64,000 nt of DNA from Caulobacter sp. 602-2 (GCF_011043625.1 NZ_JAAKGT010000004.1:1-64000), one strand, 5' to 3'; positions 1-9,442 are shown, counted from the stretch's first letter. Numbers and translations are program-made. Notes: a model not told the origin generated them from the sequence alone.

Positions 1-198
1 GAGATCCAACCGAAGCAAGGGCCTTTCGGCCCCGGTTCCGAGCGTCTTCGTCAGCGCCGTTCCGAGGAGGAGCGCATATAGGCCCGTGACCGGATGATGA
101 CAAGCGCCAACCCGCACGCATCCACAGGTCTGATGTTAGGTCTGGTGTTTTGGCGCCGCGACGGACGGTCGCGCCGCCCCTCCCTCTCCTATCTATGC

Positions 199-227
199 CT
201 TGAACCCCGCCCCCGGCGTCGCCACTT
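199..227 (+). promoter_or_regulatory. candidate sigma-32 (heat-shock) promoter of hsp20
   Basis: CTTGAA at 199-204 matches the -35 element of heat-shock sigma factors. A weak -10-like stretch (around GCCACTT, 221-227) follows at roughly the right distance. Transcription from here would start near 233 and give a leader of about 78 nt, the size of a ROSE leader. The rest of positions 1-245 shows no gene, only a small GGGCC/GGCCC hairpin near 20-35. The -10 match is poor, so this is a suggestion resting mainly on the gene downstream. Confidence 0.35.
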
Positions 228-245
228 CAAGCCTACGATCGCGGA

Positions 246-314
246 CCGGGGCGCCGCTGCAGGGCTCCGGACCTCCGCGAACGAAGTCGCTTTGATGCGT
301 AAGGACTTCGCATG
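246..314 (+). promoter_or_regulatory. ROSE-type RNA thermometer in the hsp20 leader
   Basis: Two hairpins can be drawn in the leader. The first pairs CCGGGGC (246-252) with GCTCCGG (264-270). The second pairs CGAAGTC (282-288) with GACTTCG (304-310) and continues with CTT (290-292) on AAG (301-303), leaving G289 bulged. The 3' strand contains the Shine-Dalgarno AAGGA (301-305) and abuts the ATG at 312. The UCGCU opposite AGGA with one bulged G is the signature of ROSE thermometers, which precede small heat-shock genes in alphaproteobacteria and melt on heating. The inference is that translation of hsp20 is blocked at normal temperature and released on heat shock. Confidence 0.8.
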
Positions 315-734
315 ACCCGGACGATCCTGTTCGACAGCCCCTTCCTGCTGGGCTTCGAACACACCCGAGACCTGATCGAGCGCGCCGCCAAGGCCGCCGG
401 TGAAAGCTATCCGCCCTATAATGTCGAACAGACCGACGAGGGCGTGCGCATCACCCTGGCCGTGGCCGGCTTCTCTCCCGACCAGCTGCAGGTCACCGTC
501 GAGGGCGGCCAGCTGGTGGTGGCCGGACGCCGCGACGGCGACACCCGCGCCGACGCCGACCGCGCCTATCTGCACCGGGGAATCGCCGCCCGCGGGTTCG
601 TGCGCACCTTCGTCCTGGCCGAAGGCATGGAGGTTTCGGCCGCCACGCTCGAACACGGCCTGCTGCATGTCGACGTCGCCCGCCCGCCGCCCGAGCGCCA
701 GGTCAGGCGCATCCCCATCCGCTCGCAGGGCTGA
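312..734 (+). CDS. small heat-shock protein, Hsp20/IbpA family
   Basis: The 140-residue protein is an ATP-independent holdase chaperone that binds unfolding proteins in the cytoplasm. It has a short N-terminal arm, an alpha-crystallin domain from about residue 37 to 126 ending in the typical GLLHVDV strand, and a C-terminal IPI motif (134-136) matching the IxI oligomerisation motif. The length is normal for bacterial class A Hsp20. The start follows an AAGGA at ideal spacing, and that site lies inside a ROSE hairpin, so the gene is very probably heat-induced at the translational level. A DUF1150 gene follows 78 bp downstream, a common arrangement in alphaproteobacteria, and both end at a strong terminator. 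Confidence 0.95.
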   Translation: MTRTILFDSPFLLGFEHTRDLIERAAKAAGESYPPYNVEQTDEGVRITLAVAGFSPDQLQVTVEGGQLVVAGRRDGDTRADADRAYLHRGIAARGFVRTFVLAEGMEVSAATLEHGLLHVDVARPPPERQVRRIPIRSQG

Positions 735-812
735 GGCCCGAAACAACACTCACGCTCTCCTGCCTGAACCGCAGGGACTTCGGAGCGTTCCCCTATCGAA
801 GGAGGTGGTCAC

Positions 813-1079
813 ATGACGCCCAATTCGCACACGCCGTTCTTCTCGACCGAGGCCTTCGCCGCGCTGGGCGCGCCCGACCTCGTCTATGTGCGCCCGATCA
901 AGGCCGCCGAGATTCTCGCCGACGCCCCCGAGGGCGTGGAGGACTTCGACCTGGCGCCCGACCAGACGCTGTATGCGGTATGCCGGGCCGACGGCGCCCG
1001 CCTGGCGGTGCTGACCGACCGCGACGCGGCCGTGGCCGCCGCCCTGGCCCACGAACTGGCGCCGGTGTCGGTGCACTAG
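813..1079 (+). CDS. DUF1150 family small protein
   Basis: This 88-residue acidic protein has the DUF1150 layout: a short N-terminal region, the FAALGAPDLVYVRPI stretch (about 14-28) and a C-terminal part reading YAVCRADGARLAVL. No enzymatic motif or membrane segment is visible. It is preceded by a near-perfect Shine-Dalgarno (AAGGAGGTG, about 800-808), so it should be translated strongly. It lies directly after hsp20 and before a terminator. This pairing recurs in alphaproteobacteria and suggests a role in stress physiology, but no biochemical function is known to me. Confidence 0.9.
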   Translation: MTPNSHTPFFSTEAFAALGAPDLVYVRPIKAAEILADAPEGVEDFDLAPDQTLYAVCRADGARLAVLTDRDAAVAAALAHELAPVSVH

Positions 1080-1110
1080 AGGCGCACCACACAAAGAGCC
1101 CGTCCAAATG

Positions 1111-1152
1111 AAAAGGGCGGCGGATCCTGCGATCCGCCGCCCTCTTTCTTTG
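1111..1152. terminator. bidirectional intrinsic terminator between DUF1150 and sapC
   Basis: A perfect 12-bp stem (GGGCGGCGGATC at 115-126 beyond 1000, that is 1115-1126, with GATCCGCCGCCC at 1131-1142) has a 4-nt loop. It is followed by TCTTTCTTT on the plus strand and TTTTCATTT on the minus strand, so it can end both converging genes. Confidence 0.9.
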
Positions 1153-1179
1153 TTCCCAGGGTCGTCCCTAGCGCGAACC

Positions 1180-1971
1180 TCAGTTGAGGTTGGCGGCCGG
1201 GGCCTGCGACTGGCGGAACATGGTGATGGCGATCAGGCGATCCCAACCGACCAGCGACACCAGGTGCGCGTAGATCTGGGCCAGGGCGCCCGAAGCCTGA
1301 AGTTCCTTCAGCTTCTCGACCGGCAGGGCGTTCAGCTTCTCTTCCGAGACGCCGTAGTACTCGGCCACGGTCTGCGGCTCGCCTGGCTGACCGTCCGGAC
1401 CGGCCGGCGTGTAGGTGGCGGTCTTCAGTTCGAAGAGGTCGTTGTCCTTCAGCAGCTGCACGAACGAGTCGGTGCGGCGGCGTTCGACTTCGAAGTCGTC
1501 GCAGAACTTGATGCAGTTCTGGGTGTATTCGGTCGGCTCGCCCTTGGCGTCGAACAGCGGGGTCTCGCCGGCTTCCGACAGCAGGCTCGAGGCGCGGTCG
1601 ATGCAGACGATCATCCGGCCTTGCGCGTCGTCATTGGCCAGCACGAACGGATAGCGGCGGACATAGGCCGGGATGTAGACGCCGATTTCGGTCGAGCCGT
1701 CGGCGTGGATGAACAGGTTCTCGCCCTGGTTCAGGCCCATCACGGCCAGCGGGGTGCGCTCGTCGCCGGCGAAGATGATCGGGTAGGACAGGCCGGCCGG
1801 ACCGAACTCGGTCACGGTCAGCGGCACGGCCGTGCCGGCCGCGGCGAAGGCGTAGGGCTTGTCCTGGTGGACGAGCGCCAGCTTGCCGTGCTGATCGCGG
1901 TTCAGCGGTTCGGGCGTCGAGTAGAAGAGAACGTTGCCGGTGATGCCGCCGGCGGACTGGGTCGTTTCCAT
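1180..1971 (-). CDS. SapC family protein
   Basis: The 263-residue protein is a full-length member of the SapC family. Typical segments are YAFAAAGTAVPLTVTEF near the N-terminus, a YIPAYVRRYPF motif in the middle, and a C-terminal LVSLVGWDRLIA helix. No signal peptide is evident. The family is named after a Campylobacter S-layer-associated locus; in Caulobacterales its members often lie near TonB-dependent receptors, and their biochemical role is unclear. Here the gene ends at a strong bidirectional terminator, and a receptor gene lies 170 bp upstream on the same strand. A stable hairpin at 2096-2132 between them suggests separate transcription. Confidence 0.9.
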   Translation of the reverse strand: METTQSAGGITGNVLFYSTPEPLNRDQHGKLALVHQDKPYAFAAAGTAVPLTVTEFGPAGLSYPIIFAGDERTPLAVMGLNQGENLFIHADGSTEIGVYIPAYVRRYPFVLANDDAQGRMIVCIDRASSLLSEAGETPLFDAKGEPTEYTQNCIKFCDDFEVERRRTDSFVQLLKDNDLFELKTATYTPAGPDGQPGEPQTVAEYYGVSEEKLNALPVEKLKELQASGALAQIYAHLVSLVGWDRLIAITMFRQSQAPAANLN

Positions 1972-2095
1972 AAGAAGCTCTACAAGCAGGGCTGAAAGAA
2001 CGGACGCTCTATCGCTCTAGGCGGCCTTGAGGTGGTCAGCGCTTCTAGCCGATCTGCGATATCCCGGCAATCGACACGTCCAGACGGAGAATCGC

Positions 2096-2132
2096 CCCCG
2101 CGACTCTCGCGTCCGAAGCGAGAGCCGCGGGG
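2096..2132 (-). terminator. stem-loop after the TonB receptor gene
   Basis: CCCCGCG-CTCTCGC (2096-2110, one mismatch) pairs with GCGAGAG-CGCGGGG (2118-2132) around a 7-nt loop. There is no U-run, so it is either a weak terminator or an mRNA-stabilising hairpin at the 3' end of the receptor gene. Confidence 0.5.
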
Positions 2133-2141
2133 CCTTCGGCC

Positions 2142-4196
2142 CTAGAACTTCCAGGCGATCCCGGTGCGGATCGACCGGCCCGGCGAGGGCGCGATGTCCT
2201 TCAGGAACGAGGCGTGCTCGCGCACCTCCTCGTTGGTCAGGTTGCGGCCGTCGACGAACCAGCGCAGCGGCTTGTCGTCGAAGGGCTTGATCGTCACGCG
2301 CAGGTTCACGGTGGTGTAGGCGTCGGTCGGCAGCTCGAAGGTCGCCACCCGGTCCTGCTCGGCCACGTGACGCACTTCCAGTTCGGCCTCGACGTTCGAG
2401 GCGCTCCAGATCGCCCGGCCGGTCAGCGACCACGGCGGCACGCGCGCGGGCACGCCAAGATCGGTCTCGCCGCGCACATAGTCGGCCACGCCTTCCAGGC
2501 GGATCGACTGGTCCTTGCCGCGCCAGGCGTCGTAGCCGACCTCCAGCTCGGCGCCGTGGAACTTGGCGCCGGTCTGGAAGTACTGGAACACCGGCAGGCT
2601 GTCCTCGATCTCGCCGGTCGGAGCCTCCTCGATGAAGTTGTCGTACCAGGCGCCCCACAGGTGGCCTTCCACGCGCAGGCGCGGACCGGTCCAGCGGTAG
2701 GTGGCCTCCAGCGAGGTGACGGTCTCGGAATCCAGGCTGTCGTCGCCCTTCTCGTAGCCGCCGGTGCCCGGGTGCGGGCCGTCGGCGAACAGCTCGAACT
2801 CGGTGGGCGCGCGGCCGTTGCGCGACAGGGTCAGGGCGTAGAACTGGTGCTCGGCGGGCTTGTAGAACACGCCCAGCGACGCCGAGACGTTGTCGAAGTC
2901 GCGCTTCTGGGTCGCCGTCTCCAGCGAGCGGGTGTCGAAGCGCAGGCCCGCGTCCACGCCCCAGTCGCCGCGATCGAAGCGCTGCAGGGTGAAGACGCCG
3001 TACTCCTTGATGTCGACGCTGGGCACGAAGGCCTCGTCGCCGATCGCCTCGAAGCTGCGGGTCAGGGCCTGGAAGCCGATGGCGCCCTGGTGGCCGTCGT
3101 GCTCGCGGTGGACGAGCTCGACCCGGCCCTCGGTGCCGTCGGACAGGAAGCGGGTGCCGACCTCGCCGTCCTCGACGCTGACCTCGGCGTGCTGGTAGTC
3201 GGCGTGGCCGATCGAGACGCGCACCTTCTCGAACCACGGCGTGTCGAGCTCCTGCTCGCCGCGCAGGTCGTAGCGGGTCTGCTGCAGGTGGATCGAGACG
3301 GGGCCCTCGGCGTCCGGGTCGATGGGCGACAGGATCTGCTGGTAGGGCACGCCGTAGGTGGTGTCGGTGCGCTTGACCGACAGGCCGACGAAGCCGCGGT
3401 CGTGCACGTAGGAGACGCCCGCGCCATAGGCGTCCATCTCGACGTCGGTGTTGCGCACGGTCTTTTCCGGGTCGACGGTCAGGCCGTCGCGGGCGGCCAG
3501 GCGCGAGGAGACCGGAGCCACCGGCACGTCGTAGTCGTCGCTTTCGCGGTGCACGGCGTCGACCGCGAACACCAGCGGGCCGGCGTTGAACTTGGCCGCG
3601 CCGCTGACGCCCCAGCCGCTGTCGACGCTGGACATCGAGCCGGCGACACGGCCTTCGACCGGCGCGCTGGCGCGGGTGGACGGCACGCGCTCGTCGAGCA
3701 TATTGACCACGCCGCCGATGCCCGAACCGCCATAGGCCAGGGTCGAGGGACCGCGCAGCACCTCGATGCGCGAGGCTTCGGCCGGGTCGGAAGCCACCGC
3801 GTGGTCGGGCGACAGGGCCGAGGCGTCGACCTGGCCGACGCCGTTCTGCAGCACCATCACCCGCGGGCCAGACAGGCCGCGGATCACCGGGCGCGAGGCG
3901 CCGGGGCCGTAGAAGGTGGAGCGCAGGCCCGGCAGGCCGTTCAGCACGTCGCCGAGGCCGGCCGGCGGGGCGACGTCGAGCTTGTCGCGGGTGACGACGT
4001 TGACGCTGCTGGTCACGGTGTCGAGCGAGACGGCGTAGGGGGCGGCGGTCACCACCACCTGCGAGACCGCGTTGGCCGGATCGGTGTCGGCGGCGGGCGG
4101 GGCGGCGGTGTCGGCGGCCCAGGCGGGCGCGGCGGCGGCGAGGGCCAGGAGGCTGGCGGCGGCGAGCGCCTGGCGACGGACCATGGAACGGGTCAT
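2142..4196 (-). CDS. TonB-dependent outer-membrane receptor, ZnuD-like (probable zinc receptor)
   Basis: The 684-residue protein has a signal peptide (MTRSMVRRQ followed by an Ala/Leu-rich core, cleaved near AWA), a plug domain at about residues 35-150 (including GDVLNGLPG and RPVIRGLSGPRV), and a 22-stranded barrel ending in the terminal Phe expected of outer-membrane proteins. The barrel part with HREHDGHQG and EVGTRF resembles the ZnuD zinc-receptor family. The start at 4196 was preferred over an ATG at 4253 because only it gives a clean signal peptide. The upstream ATG lies inside a Zur-like operator (4239-4251), which supports zinc-repressed expression. Specificity is inferred, not shown. 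Confidence 0.88.
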   Translation of the reverse strand: MTRSMVRRQALAAASLLALAAAAPAWAADTAAPPAADTDPANAVSQVVVTAAPYAVSLDTVTSSVNVVTRDKLDVAPPAGLGDVLNGLPGLRSTFYGPGASRPVIRGLSGPRVMVLQNGVGQVDASALSPDHAVASDPAEASRIEVLRGPSTLAYGGSGIGGVVNMLDERVPSTRASAPVEGRVAGSMSSVDSGWGVSGAAKFNAGPLVFAVDAVHRESDDYDVPVAPVSSRLAARDGLTVDPEKTVRNTDVEMDAYGAGVSYVHDRGFVGLSVKRTDTTYGVPYQQILSPIDPDAEGPVSIHLQQTRYDLRGEQELDTPWFEKVRVSIGHADYQHAEVSVEDGEVGTRFLSDGTEGRVELVHREHDGHQGAIGFQALTRSFEAIGDEAFVPSVDIKEYGVFTLQRFDRGDWGVDAGLRFDTRSLETATQKRDFDNVSASLGVFYKPAEHQFYALTLSRNGRAPTEFELFADGPHPGTGGYEKGDDSLDSETVTSLEATYRWTGPRLRVEGHLWGAWYDNFIEEAPTGEIEDSLPVFQYFQTGAKFHGAELEVGYDAWRGKDQSIRLEGVADYVRGETDLGVPARVPPWSLTGRAIWSASNVEAELEVRHVAEQDRVATFELPTDAYTTVNLRVTIKPFDDKPLRWFVDGRNLTNEEVREHASFLKDIAPSPGRSIRTGIAWKF

Positions 4197-4238
4197 GGAC
4201 GGAATTTCCCAACTTGCCGGGGGAGCGGCAAAGATTGC

Positions 4239-4251
4239 GTTATGAAATAAC
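4239..4251. promoter_or_regulatory. Zur-box-like operator
   Basis: GTTAT-GAA-ATAAC is a perfect 5-3-5 palindrome. It matches the GTTATAnTATAAC core typical of alphaproteobacterial Zur sites at all ten arm positions. It lies 43 bp upstream of the receptor start and 83 bp upstream of the divergent phosphatase start, so zinc-loaded Zur could repress one or both genes. Confidence 0.65.
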
Positions 4252-4333
4252 ATATCCTCGCGTCAATCCGCTTTCTCTTGACGCAGCCAAGTCGTCTCGC
4301 TCTGTGTCCAGACGACCTCACTTCGGGCTTTCC

Positions 4334-5146
4334 ATGATGCGTTTTTCCTCGCTCGCCTTCGCCTCCGCCCCCATTTCCGCCGCATTGCTGCTGGCCGCCT
4401 GCGCGCCCTTGTCGGGCCAGGCGCCGGCCAAGACCTACGCCCAGGCCGGCGGGTCGACGACCTGGACGAAGCCGCCGAAGGGCTACCTGACCCTGGCCGA
4501 GCCGTTCGACGCCCCGGACATCGTCGGCCCGCCCCCGGCTCCGAACTCGCCGCGCGGCAAGGCCGACCGCGCCGCCTATGACGACACGCGAAAGCTGGCC
4601 GGCACGCCGGCCTGGGACAAGGCGATCGCCGACGCCGACCTTTCGGGGGCGGGCGGCTTCAAGAGCTTCTCCTGCGCCGCCAAGGTGACGATCAGCCCGG
4701 AGAAGACCCCGACCCTGGCCAACCTGCTGCTGCGCATGACCGACGACGCCGGCACCATCTATCGCCCGGCCAAGCAGGCCTTCTCGCGCCCGCGCCCGCC
4801 GGTGGGCAACAGCAAGCCGATCTGCGTGCCGCGCGAGAAGTGGATCGAGACCGAGGGCTCCTATCCGTCCGGCCATGCGCTGATCGGCTGGTCGTGGGGC
4901 CTTGTGCTGGCGGAGCTGGTGCCCGACCGCGCCGCCCAGATCACCGCCCGCGGACGCGAGTTCGGCGACAGCCGGGTGATCTGCGGCGTGCACTTCCCCA
5001 GCGACCTGGAGGCCGGCCGCCTGCTGGGCGGGGTGATGGTCTCGCGGCTGCATGCCGACCCGGCCTTCGCCGCCGACCTCGAGAAGGCCAAGGCCGAGAT
5101 CGCCGCCTCCCAGGCCGAGGGCCCGCCGACCGGTTGCGACGGCTGA
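4334..5146 (+). CDS. class A acid phosphatase (PAP2 superfamily) lipoprotein
   Basis: The 270-residue protein carries a signal peptide with a lipobox (LAAC, Cys near residue 22), so it should be anchored in the envelope. The catalytic domain shows the three PAP2 motifs of class A non-specific acid phosphatases: KQAFSRPRP, YPSGHA with the catalytic His, and SRVICGVHFPSD. It probably hydrolyses phosphomonoesters in the periplasm. The ATG at 4334 begins a canonical signal sequence; a second ATG follows directly. It is divergent from the ZnuD-like receptor and shares its regulatory region. The substrate is unknown. Confidence 0.92.
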   Translation: MMRFSSLAFASAPISAALLLAACAPLSGQAPAKTYAQAGGSTTWTKPPKGYLTLAEPFDAPDIVGPPPAPNSPRGKADRAAYDDTRKLAGTPAWDKAIADADLSGAGGFKSFSCAAKVTISPEKTPTLANLLLRMTDDAGTIYRPAKQAFSRPRPPVGNSKPICVPREKWIETEGSYPSGHALIGWSWGLVLAELVPDRAAQITARGREFGDSRVICGVHFPSDLEAGRLLGGVMVSRLHADPAFAADLEKAKAEIAASQAEGPPTGCDG

Positions 5147-5238
5147 TGCTCGCGCAAAGGAAGCGCGCCGACATCGCTCAACTTTGAGCTTGAGACCCTC
5201 CCGAAGCGGCGCCACCTTGGCGGCCTTCGGGAGGGACC

Positions 5239-5682
5239 ATGTTCGAGACCATGCGACGGCCGGCGATCGCCCTGGCCTGCACTCTGACGCTCGGCGGCTG
5301 CGCGGTGTTCGCCCCGCCGTATGACCCCACCCTCGATAGCAAGATCACCACCGCCTACGAGGGCGTCGCCAAGCTGGCGGCCGAGGCCGAGATGGGCCTC
5401 TACGTCGACAAGTCCACCTATCCCGGCAAGATCGAGTCCTACGCCGACATCCAGGCCGCGCTGGCCGTGGCGGCCGTGCGCGCCGCCTCCCAGCCCTACG
5501 CCGCCAAGCCGGCCCAGAAGGCCATCGACATCGAGGTGTCTCTGATCAAGGGCTGCAGCGCCCAGGTCCAGGGCCTGGCCCAGCTGCATCAGCTCCAGGG
5601 GATCGTCCCCAACACCGGCGCGACCACCGCGATGATGGTCAGCTGCGATCAGGCGGCCAAGGCCGTCACCGCCATGAAGTGA
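5239..5682 (+). CDS. small lipoprotein of unknown function
   Basis: The 147-residue protein begins with a signal peptide ending in a lipobox (LGGC, Cys21), followed by an Ala-rich helical domain with two Cys (in IKGCSAQ and VSCDQAA) that could form a disulphide. I recognise no catalytic motif. The ATG follows GGGAGGG at good spacing. The next gene starts 13 bp after its stop, so the two are probably co-transcribed. Confidence 0.8.
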   Translation: MFETMRRPAIALACTLTLGGCAVFAPPYDPTLDSKITTAYEGVAKLAAEAEMGLYVDKSTYPGKIESYADIQAALAVAAVRAASQPYAAKPAQKAIDIEVSLIKGCSAQVQGLAQLHQLQGIVPNTGATTAMMVSCDQAAKAVTAMK

Positions 5683-5695
5683 GGCCCGGCGCCCG

Positions 5696-6088
5696 ATGAC
5701 GACCGACTTTTCCACCCTGCAGATCGACGACGTCGACAGCCTGGTCTCGGTGCTGGAACAGCAGCTGGGCGACACCGCCACCGACTGGTGGAACGCCAAC
5801 AAGGCCGTGGTGCCGGGCTATCTCCGCAGCCTGGCCGAAGCGACCATCCAGACCCGCACGGCCCTGGCCAATCACCAGATCACGCCCGAAGCGGCCGACA
5901 TGATCCTTCACAACCAGGAACTGGCCTTCAACCAGACCATCCAGTTCACGAAGTTCATGACCCTGGCGCTGGGCCAGACCCTGCTGAACACCGTGTTCAA
6001 GGTCATCGGCTGGGTGGTCTACAACAAGACCGGCGTCAACATCGCGCCCAACCTGGTGCAGCCGACCACCGAGACGGCGGCGAGCTGA
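5696..6088 (+). CDS. conserved hypothetical protein, helical, no signal peptide
   Basis: This 130-residue protein is predicted to be mostly alpha-helical, with a WW pair at residues 31-32 and a moderately hydrophobic C-terminal helix (about 95-115). There is no export signal, Cys pair or known motif. It follows the lipoprotein gene by 13 bp and precedes another lipoprotein gene by 10 bp, so it is the middle gene of a probable three-gene operon. Its soluble partner-like look between two lipoproteins is suggestive, but the function is unknown. Confidence 0.75.
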   Translation: MTTDFSTLQIDDVDSLVSVLEQQLGDTATDWWNANKAVVPGYLRSLAEATIQTRTALANHQITPEAADMILHNQELAFNQTIQFTKFMTLALGQTLLNTVFKVIGWVVYNKTGVNIAPNLVQPTTETAAS

Positions 6089-6098
6089 CGACCACGGC

Positions 6099-6548
6099 AT
6101 GGTTCGCGCCGCGCACCTGGCGCTTCTCGCCGTCGCCCTGACGGCCAGCGGCTGCGTCCATTCTCCGGCAAGGACCGCCAGCGGCCAGCCCTTGGCGGTC
6201 GCTGACCCCGCCGAATGCGCGGTGATAGAGCGCCTGGCCAGGTCGATCACCGGTCCCGTGCAGGATGTCGCCGATCCCGCGCCGCTGGACGGCATGTTCA
6301 CCGATCGCCGCGCGACCCTCGCCGACGCCAGGCGGAAACAGCGTCGCGCCACCTTGTGGAGCTGCCAGGGCCTGCGCCCTCGGCTGGCCGACGAGGGCTA
6401 CGCGTTCAGCCGGGTCGCCATCAACGCCGACGGCGACTACGCCGCGCTCGAAGTCCAATGCGGGCTTTGGTTCATGTACCGCGAGAAAGGCGGCCGCTGG
6501 CGCGTCGACACCACCTATGTCTCGGTTCACGGCTGCCACGCCCTCTAG
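6099..6548 (+). CDS. small lipoprotein of unknown function
   Basis: The 149-residue protein has a signal peptide with a lipobox (TASGC, Cys19) and a compact domain. Four more Cys (AECAVI, WSCQGL, VQCGLW, HGCHAL) could form two disulphides in the periplasm. The C-terminal part (FMYREKGGRWRVD) resembles strands of NTF2-like or lipocalin-like folds, but I cannot assign a family. It is the last gene of the small cluster from 5239, just before a terminator shared with argG. Confidence 0.75.
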   Translation: MVRAAHLALLAVALTASGCVHSPARTASGQPLAVADPAECAVIERLARSITGPVQDVADPAPLDGMFTDRRATLADARRKQRRATLWSCQGLRPRLADEGYAFSRVAINADGDYAALEVQCGLWFMYREKGGRWRVDTTYVSVHGCHAL

Positions 6549-6560
6549 GCGACCAAAGAA

Positions 6561-6590
6561 AAAGCCCCGCCGTTTCCGGCGGGGCTCGTT
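6561..6590 (-). terminator. intrinsic terminator of argG
   Basis: AGCCCCGCCG (6563-6572) pairs perfectly with CGGCGGGGCT (6577-6586) around a 4-nt loop. On the minus strand it is followed by TTTTTCTTT, the classic arrangement for ending argG. The plus-strand side has few U residues. Confidence 0.9.
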
Positions 6591-6612
6591 CCTATCGAAG
6601 CGGCGATGCGCC

Positions 6613-7839
<1,227 letters not shown>

Positions 7840-8014
7840 GTCGGGGGTCCTTGTCGAAGGCGAAAACACAAAGTCGCGGGGCGTTTAGCGCGCTTTTGCG
7901 ACGAGGGAAACAACAGGCTCCTGATCAACTATCAACACCCATCATTCCCGCCCGGGAGCCAGGAACATCCACCGCCACCGACGGCCCGCGCCCAAGCAGC
8001 CGGATCGGCGCCGG

Positions 8015-9442
8015 CTAAGGGCGGATTGCGGGCCTTCGCTCGCCCTGGGGCGAGAACCGCTCCGCCACGAACTGACTGATGCGCCCGGCCAGGAACGGCG
8101 GGGCGACGTTGCTGAGCGTAACGATCACCCCTTCGCCTCCGTCTAGAATCCGCAAGTCGCCATTCATCCCCGCCGCGCCGCCGCCGTGAGCAACCATCGG
8201 CGGCTCGGCGGTTCGGATGAAGAGGCCATAGCCGTACTTGCCCCCGCGCCCGTCCTCGGCCTGGGGGCTGGTCATCAGCTTGAGATGGGCTGCGTCCAGC
8301 AGGCGGCCGTCATAAAGCGCCGCCGCGAACTTCAGGAAGTCCTCGGCCGTCGAATAGCCGCCGCCCGCCGAGGTCCCGCGCCACGGCAGACCGCCGGCCG
8401 GCTTGTAGGCGTCACCGACATGCTCGTAGGCCACGGCGCGATCCGGCACGGCTGTCGTCTCAGGCTCGAAACCACTGCCAGTCATGCCCGCCGGCTTGAA
8501 GATATGGTCGGCCACATACTCGTAGTAGCTCTGGCCGGAGACGACCTCGATCACCCGGCCCAGCAGGATGTAGCCGTAGTTGGCGTACTCCCACTTGGCG
8601 CCCGGCTCGAAGGTCGGGGACCGCGCGCCATGGAGGACGACGTAGTCCTGCAGCGTGCGCAGGGTGTCGCGGTTCTTGTCGTACTCGGGGCCGAAGAAGT
8701 CGCCCGCGCCTCCGGTATGGGTCAGCAGCTGGTGCAGCGTGACCTTCCGCGCCCAATCGACGTTCGGATAGTCCTTCAGATAGGCGGCCAGCGGCGCCTG
8801 GAGGTCCAGCTTGCCCGCCTCAGCCAGCTGCATCACCGCGACGGCGGTGTGCATCTTGTTCATCGAGCCGACCCGGAACCTTGTCGCCTGGGTGATCGGG
8901 ATCTTGCGCTCGCGGTCGGCCAAGCCCTGGGCGAAGACAGCGAAGGGCTTGCCCCTACGGGCTATCAGCACCACGCCCGAATAGTCCTCGCCCATGAGGG
9001 CCAGCTTGTCGGCCACGGCTTTGGCCAGGGCGGCGTCGTCGAGACGCGGATCAGCGGGAATTTCCGCGGGGCGCGGCATGACCCGCGCGTCCAGCCTCTT
9101 GATCTGGCCGGGCGCGGCTGGGTCGGTCTGGATCTCGAGCCGGGCGTAGCCCTCGCCGTAGCGTTCGCGCACCAGGGCCGTCAGGGTGGTCGGCGTCGCT
9201 GTCTCGACACGCACGAGGTCGAAGCCGCCGACCTGGCGCCCGAAGCCCACAAAGCCGTCGCCGTCGATCGGTGATGTGGGGAAACGATCCTTGATGAACG
9301 CCGCCGCGGTTGCCCGGTCGCGAGCGTTCAGCGCCTCCAGATAGGCCCTGGCCGCCTCGCCCGCGGGCGTCGAGGGCAGGACGGCCTGAGCAAAAGCAAG
9401 ACCAGGCAGAGCGAGCACGGCAAGGGCGAGGGCGAAGCGCAT
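8015..9442 (-). CDS. secreted serine hydrolase, beta-lactamase class C / D-aminopeptidase family
   Basis: The 475-residue protein has a signal peptide (MRFALALAVLALPGLAFAQ). An N-terminal NTF2-like region (about 20-140) precedes a penicillin-binding fold with SMNK (SxxK with the catalytic Ser), YANYG (YxN) and HGGGAAG (HxG). Such proteins cleave D-amino peptides or esters, or are relics of PBPs; the family does not imply antibiotic resistance. The start at 9442 was chosen because it begins the signal sequence. It is separated from its neighbours by 90-150 bp and shows no clear operon link. Confidence 0.88.
   Translation of the reverse strand: MRFALALAVLALPGLAFAQAVLPSTPAGEAARAYLEALNARDRATAAAFIKDRFPTSPIDGDGFVGFGRQVGGFDLVRVETATPTTLTALVRERYGEGYARLEIQTDPAAPGQIKRLDARVMPRPAEIPADPRLDDAALAKAVADKLALMGEDYSGVVLIARRGKPFAVFAQGLADRERKIPITQATRFRVGSMNKMHTAVAVMQLAEAGKLDLQAPLAAYLKDYPNVDWARKVTLHQLLTHTGGAGDFFGPEYDKNRDTLRTLQDYVVLHGARSPTFEPGAKWEYANYGYILLGRVIEVVSGQSYYEYVADHIFKPAGMTGSGFEPETTAVPDRAVAYEHVGDAYKPAGGLPWRGTSAGGGYSTAEDFLKFAAALYDGRLLDAAHLKLMTSPQAEDGRGGKYGYGLFIRTAEPPMVAHGGGAAGMNGDLRILDGGEGVIVTLSNVAPPFLAGRISQFVAERFSPQGERRPAIRP

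Noticed and set aside
94-315. A 73-residue frame covering the hsp20 leader
   Set aside because: It has no ribosome-binding site, no family features and an Arg-rich composition typical of out-of-frame GC-rich DNA. The ROSE structure explains the region better.
2214-4250. A 678-codon open frame opposite the TonB receptor
   Set aside because: Its translation is low-complexity Gly/Ala/Val/Arg text, as expected of the antisense of a GC-rich gene. The same holds for the long frames opposite the macroglobulin, ABC-M1, aconitase and FtsK genes.
8015-9442. Antibiotic-resistance beta-lactamase
   Set aside because: The SxxK-YxN-HxG set is shared by many D-aminopeptidases and esterases. The extra N-terminal domain and sequence do not point to a characterised AmpC.
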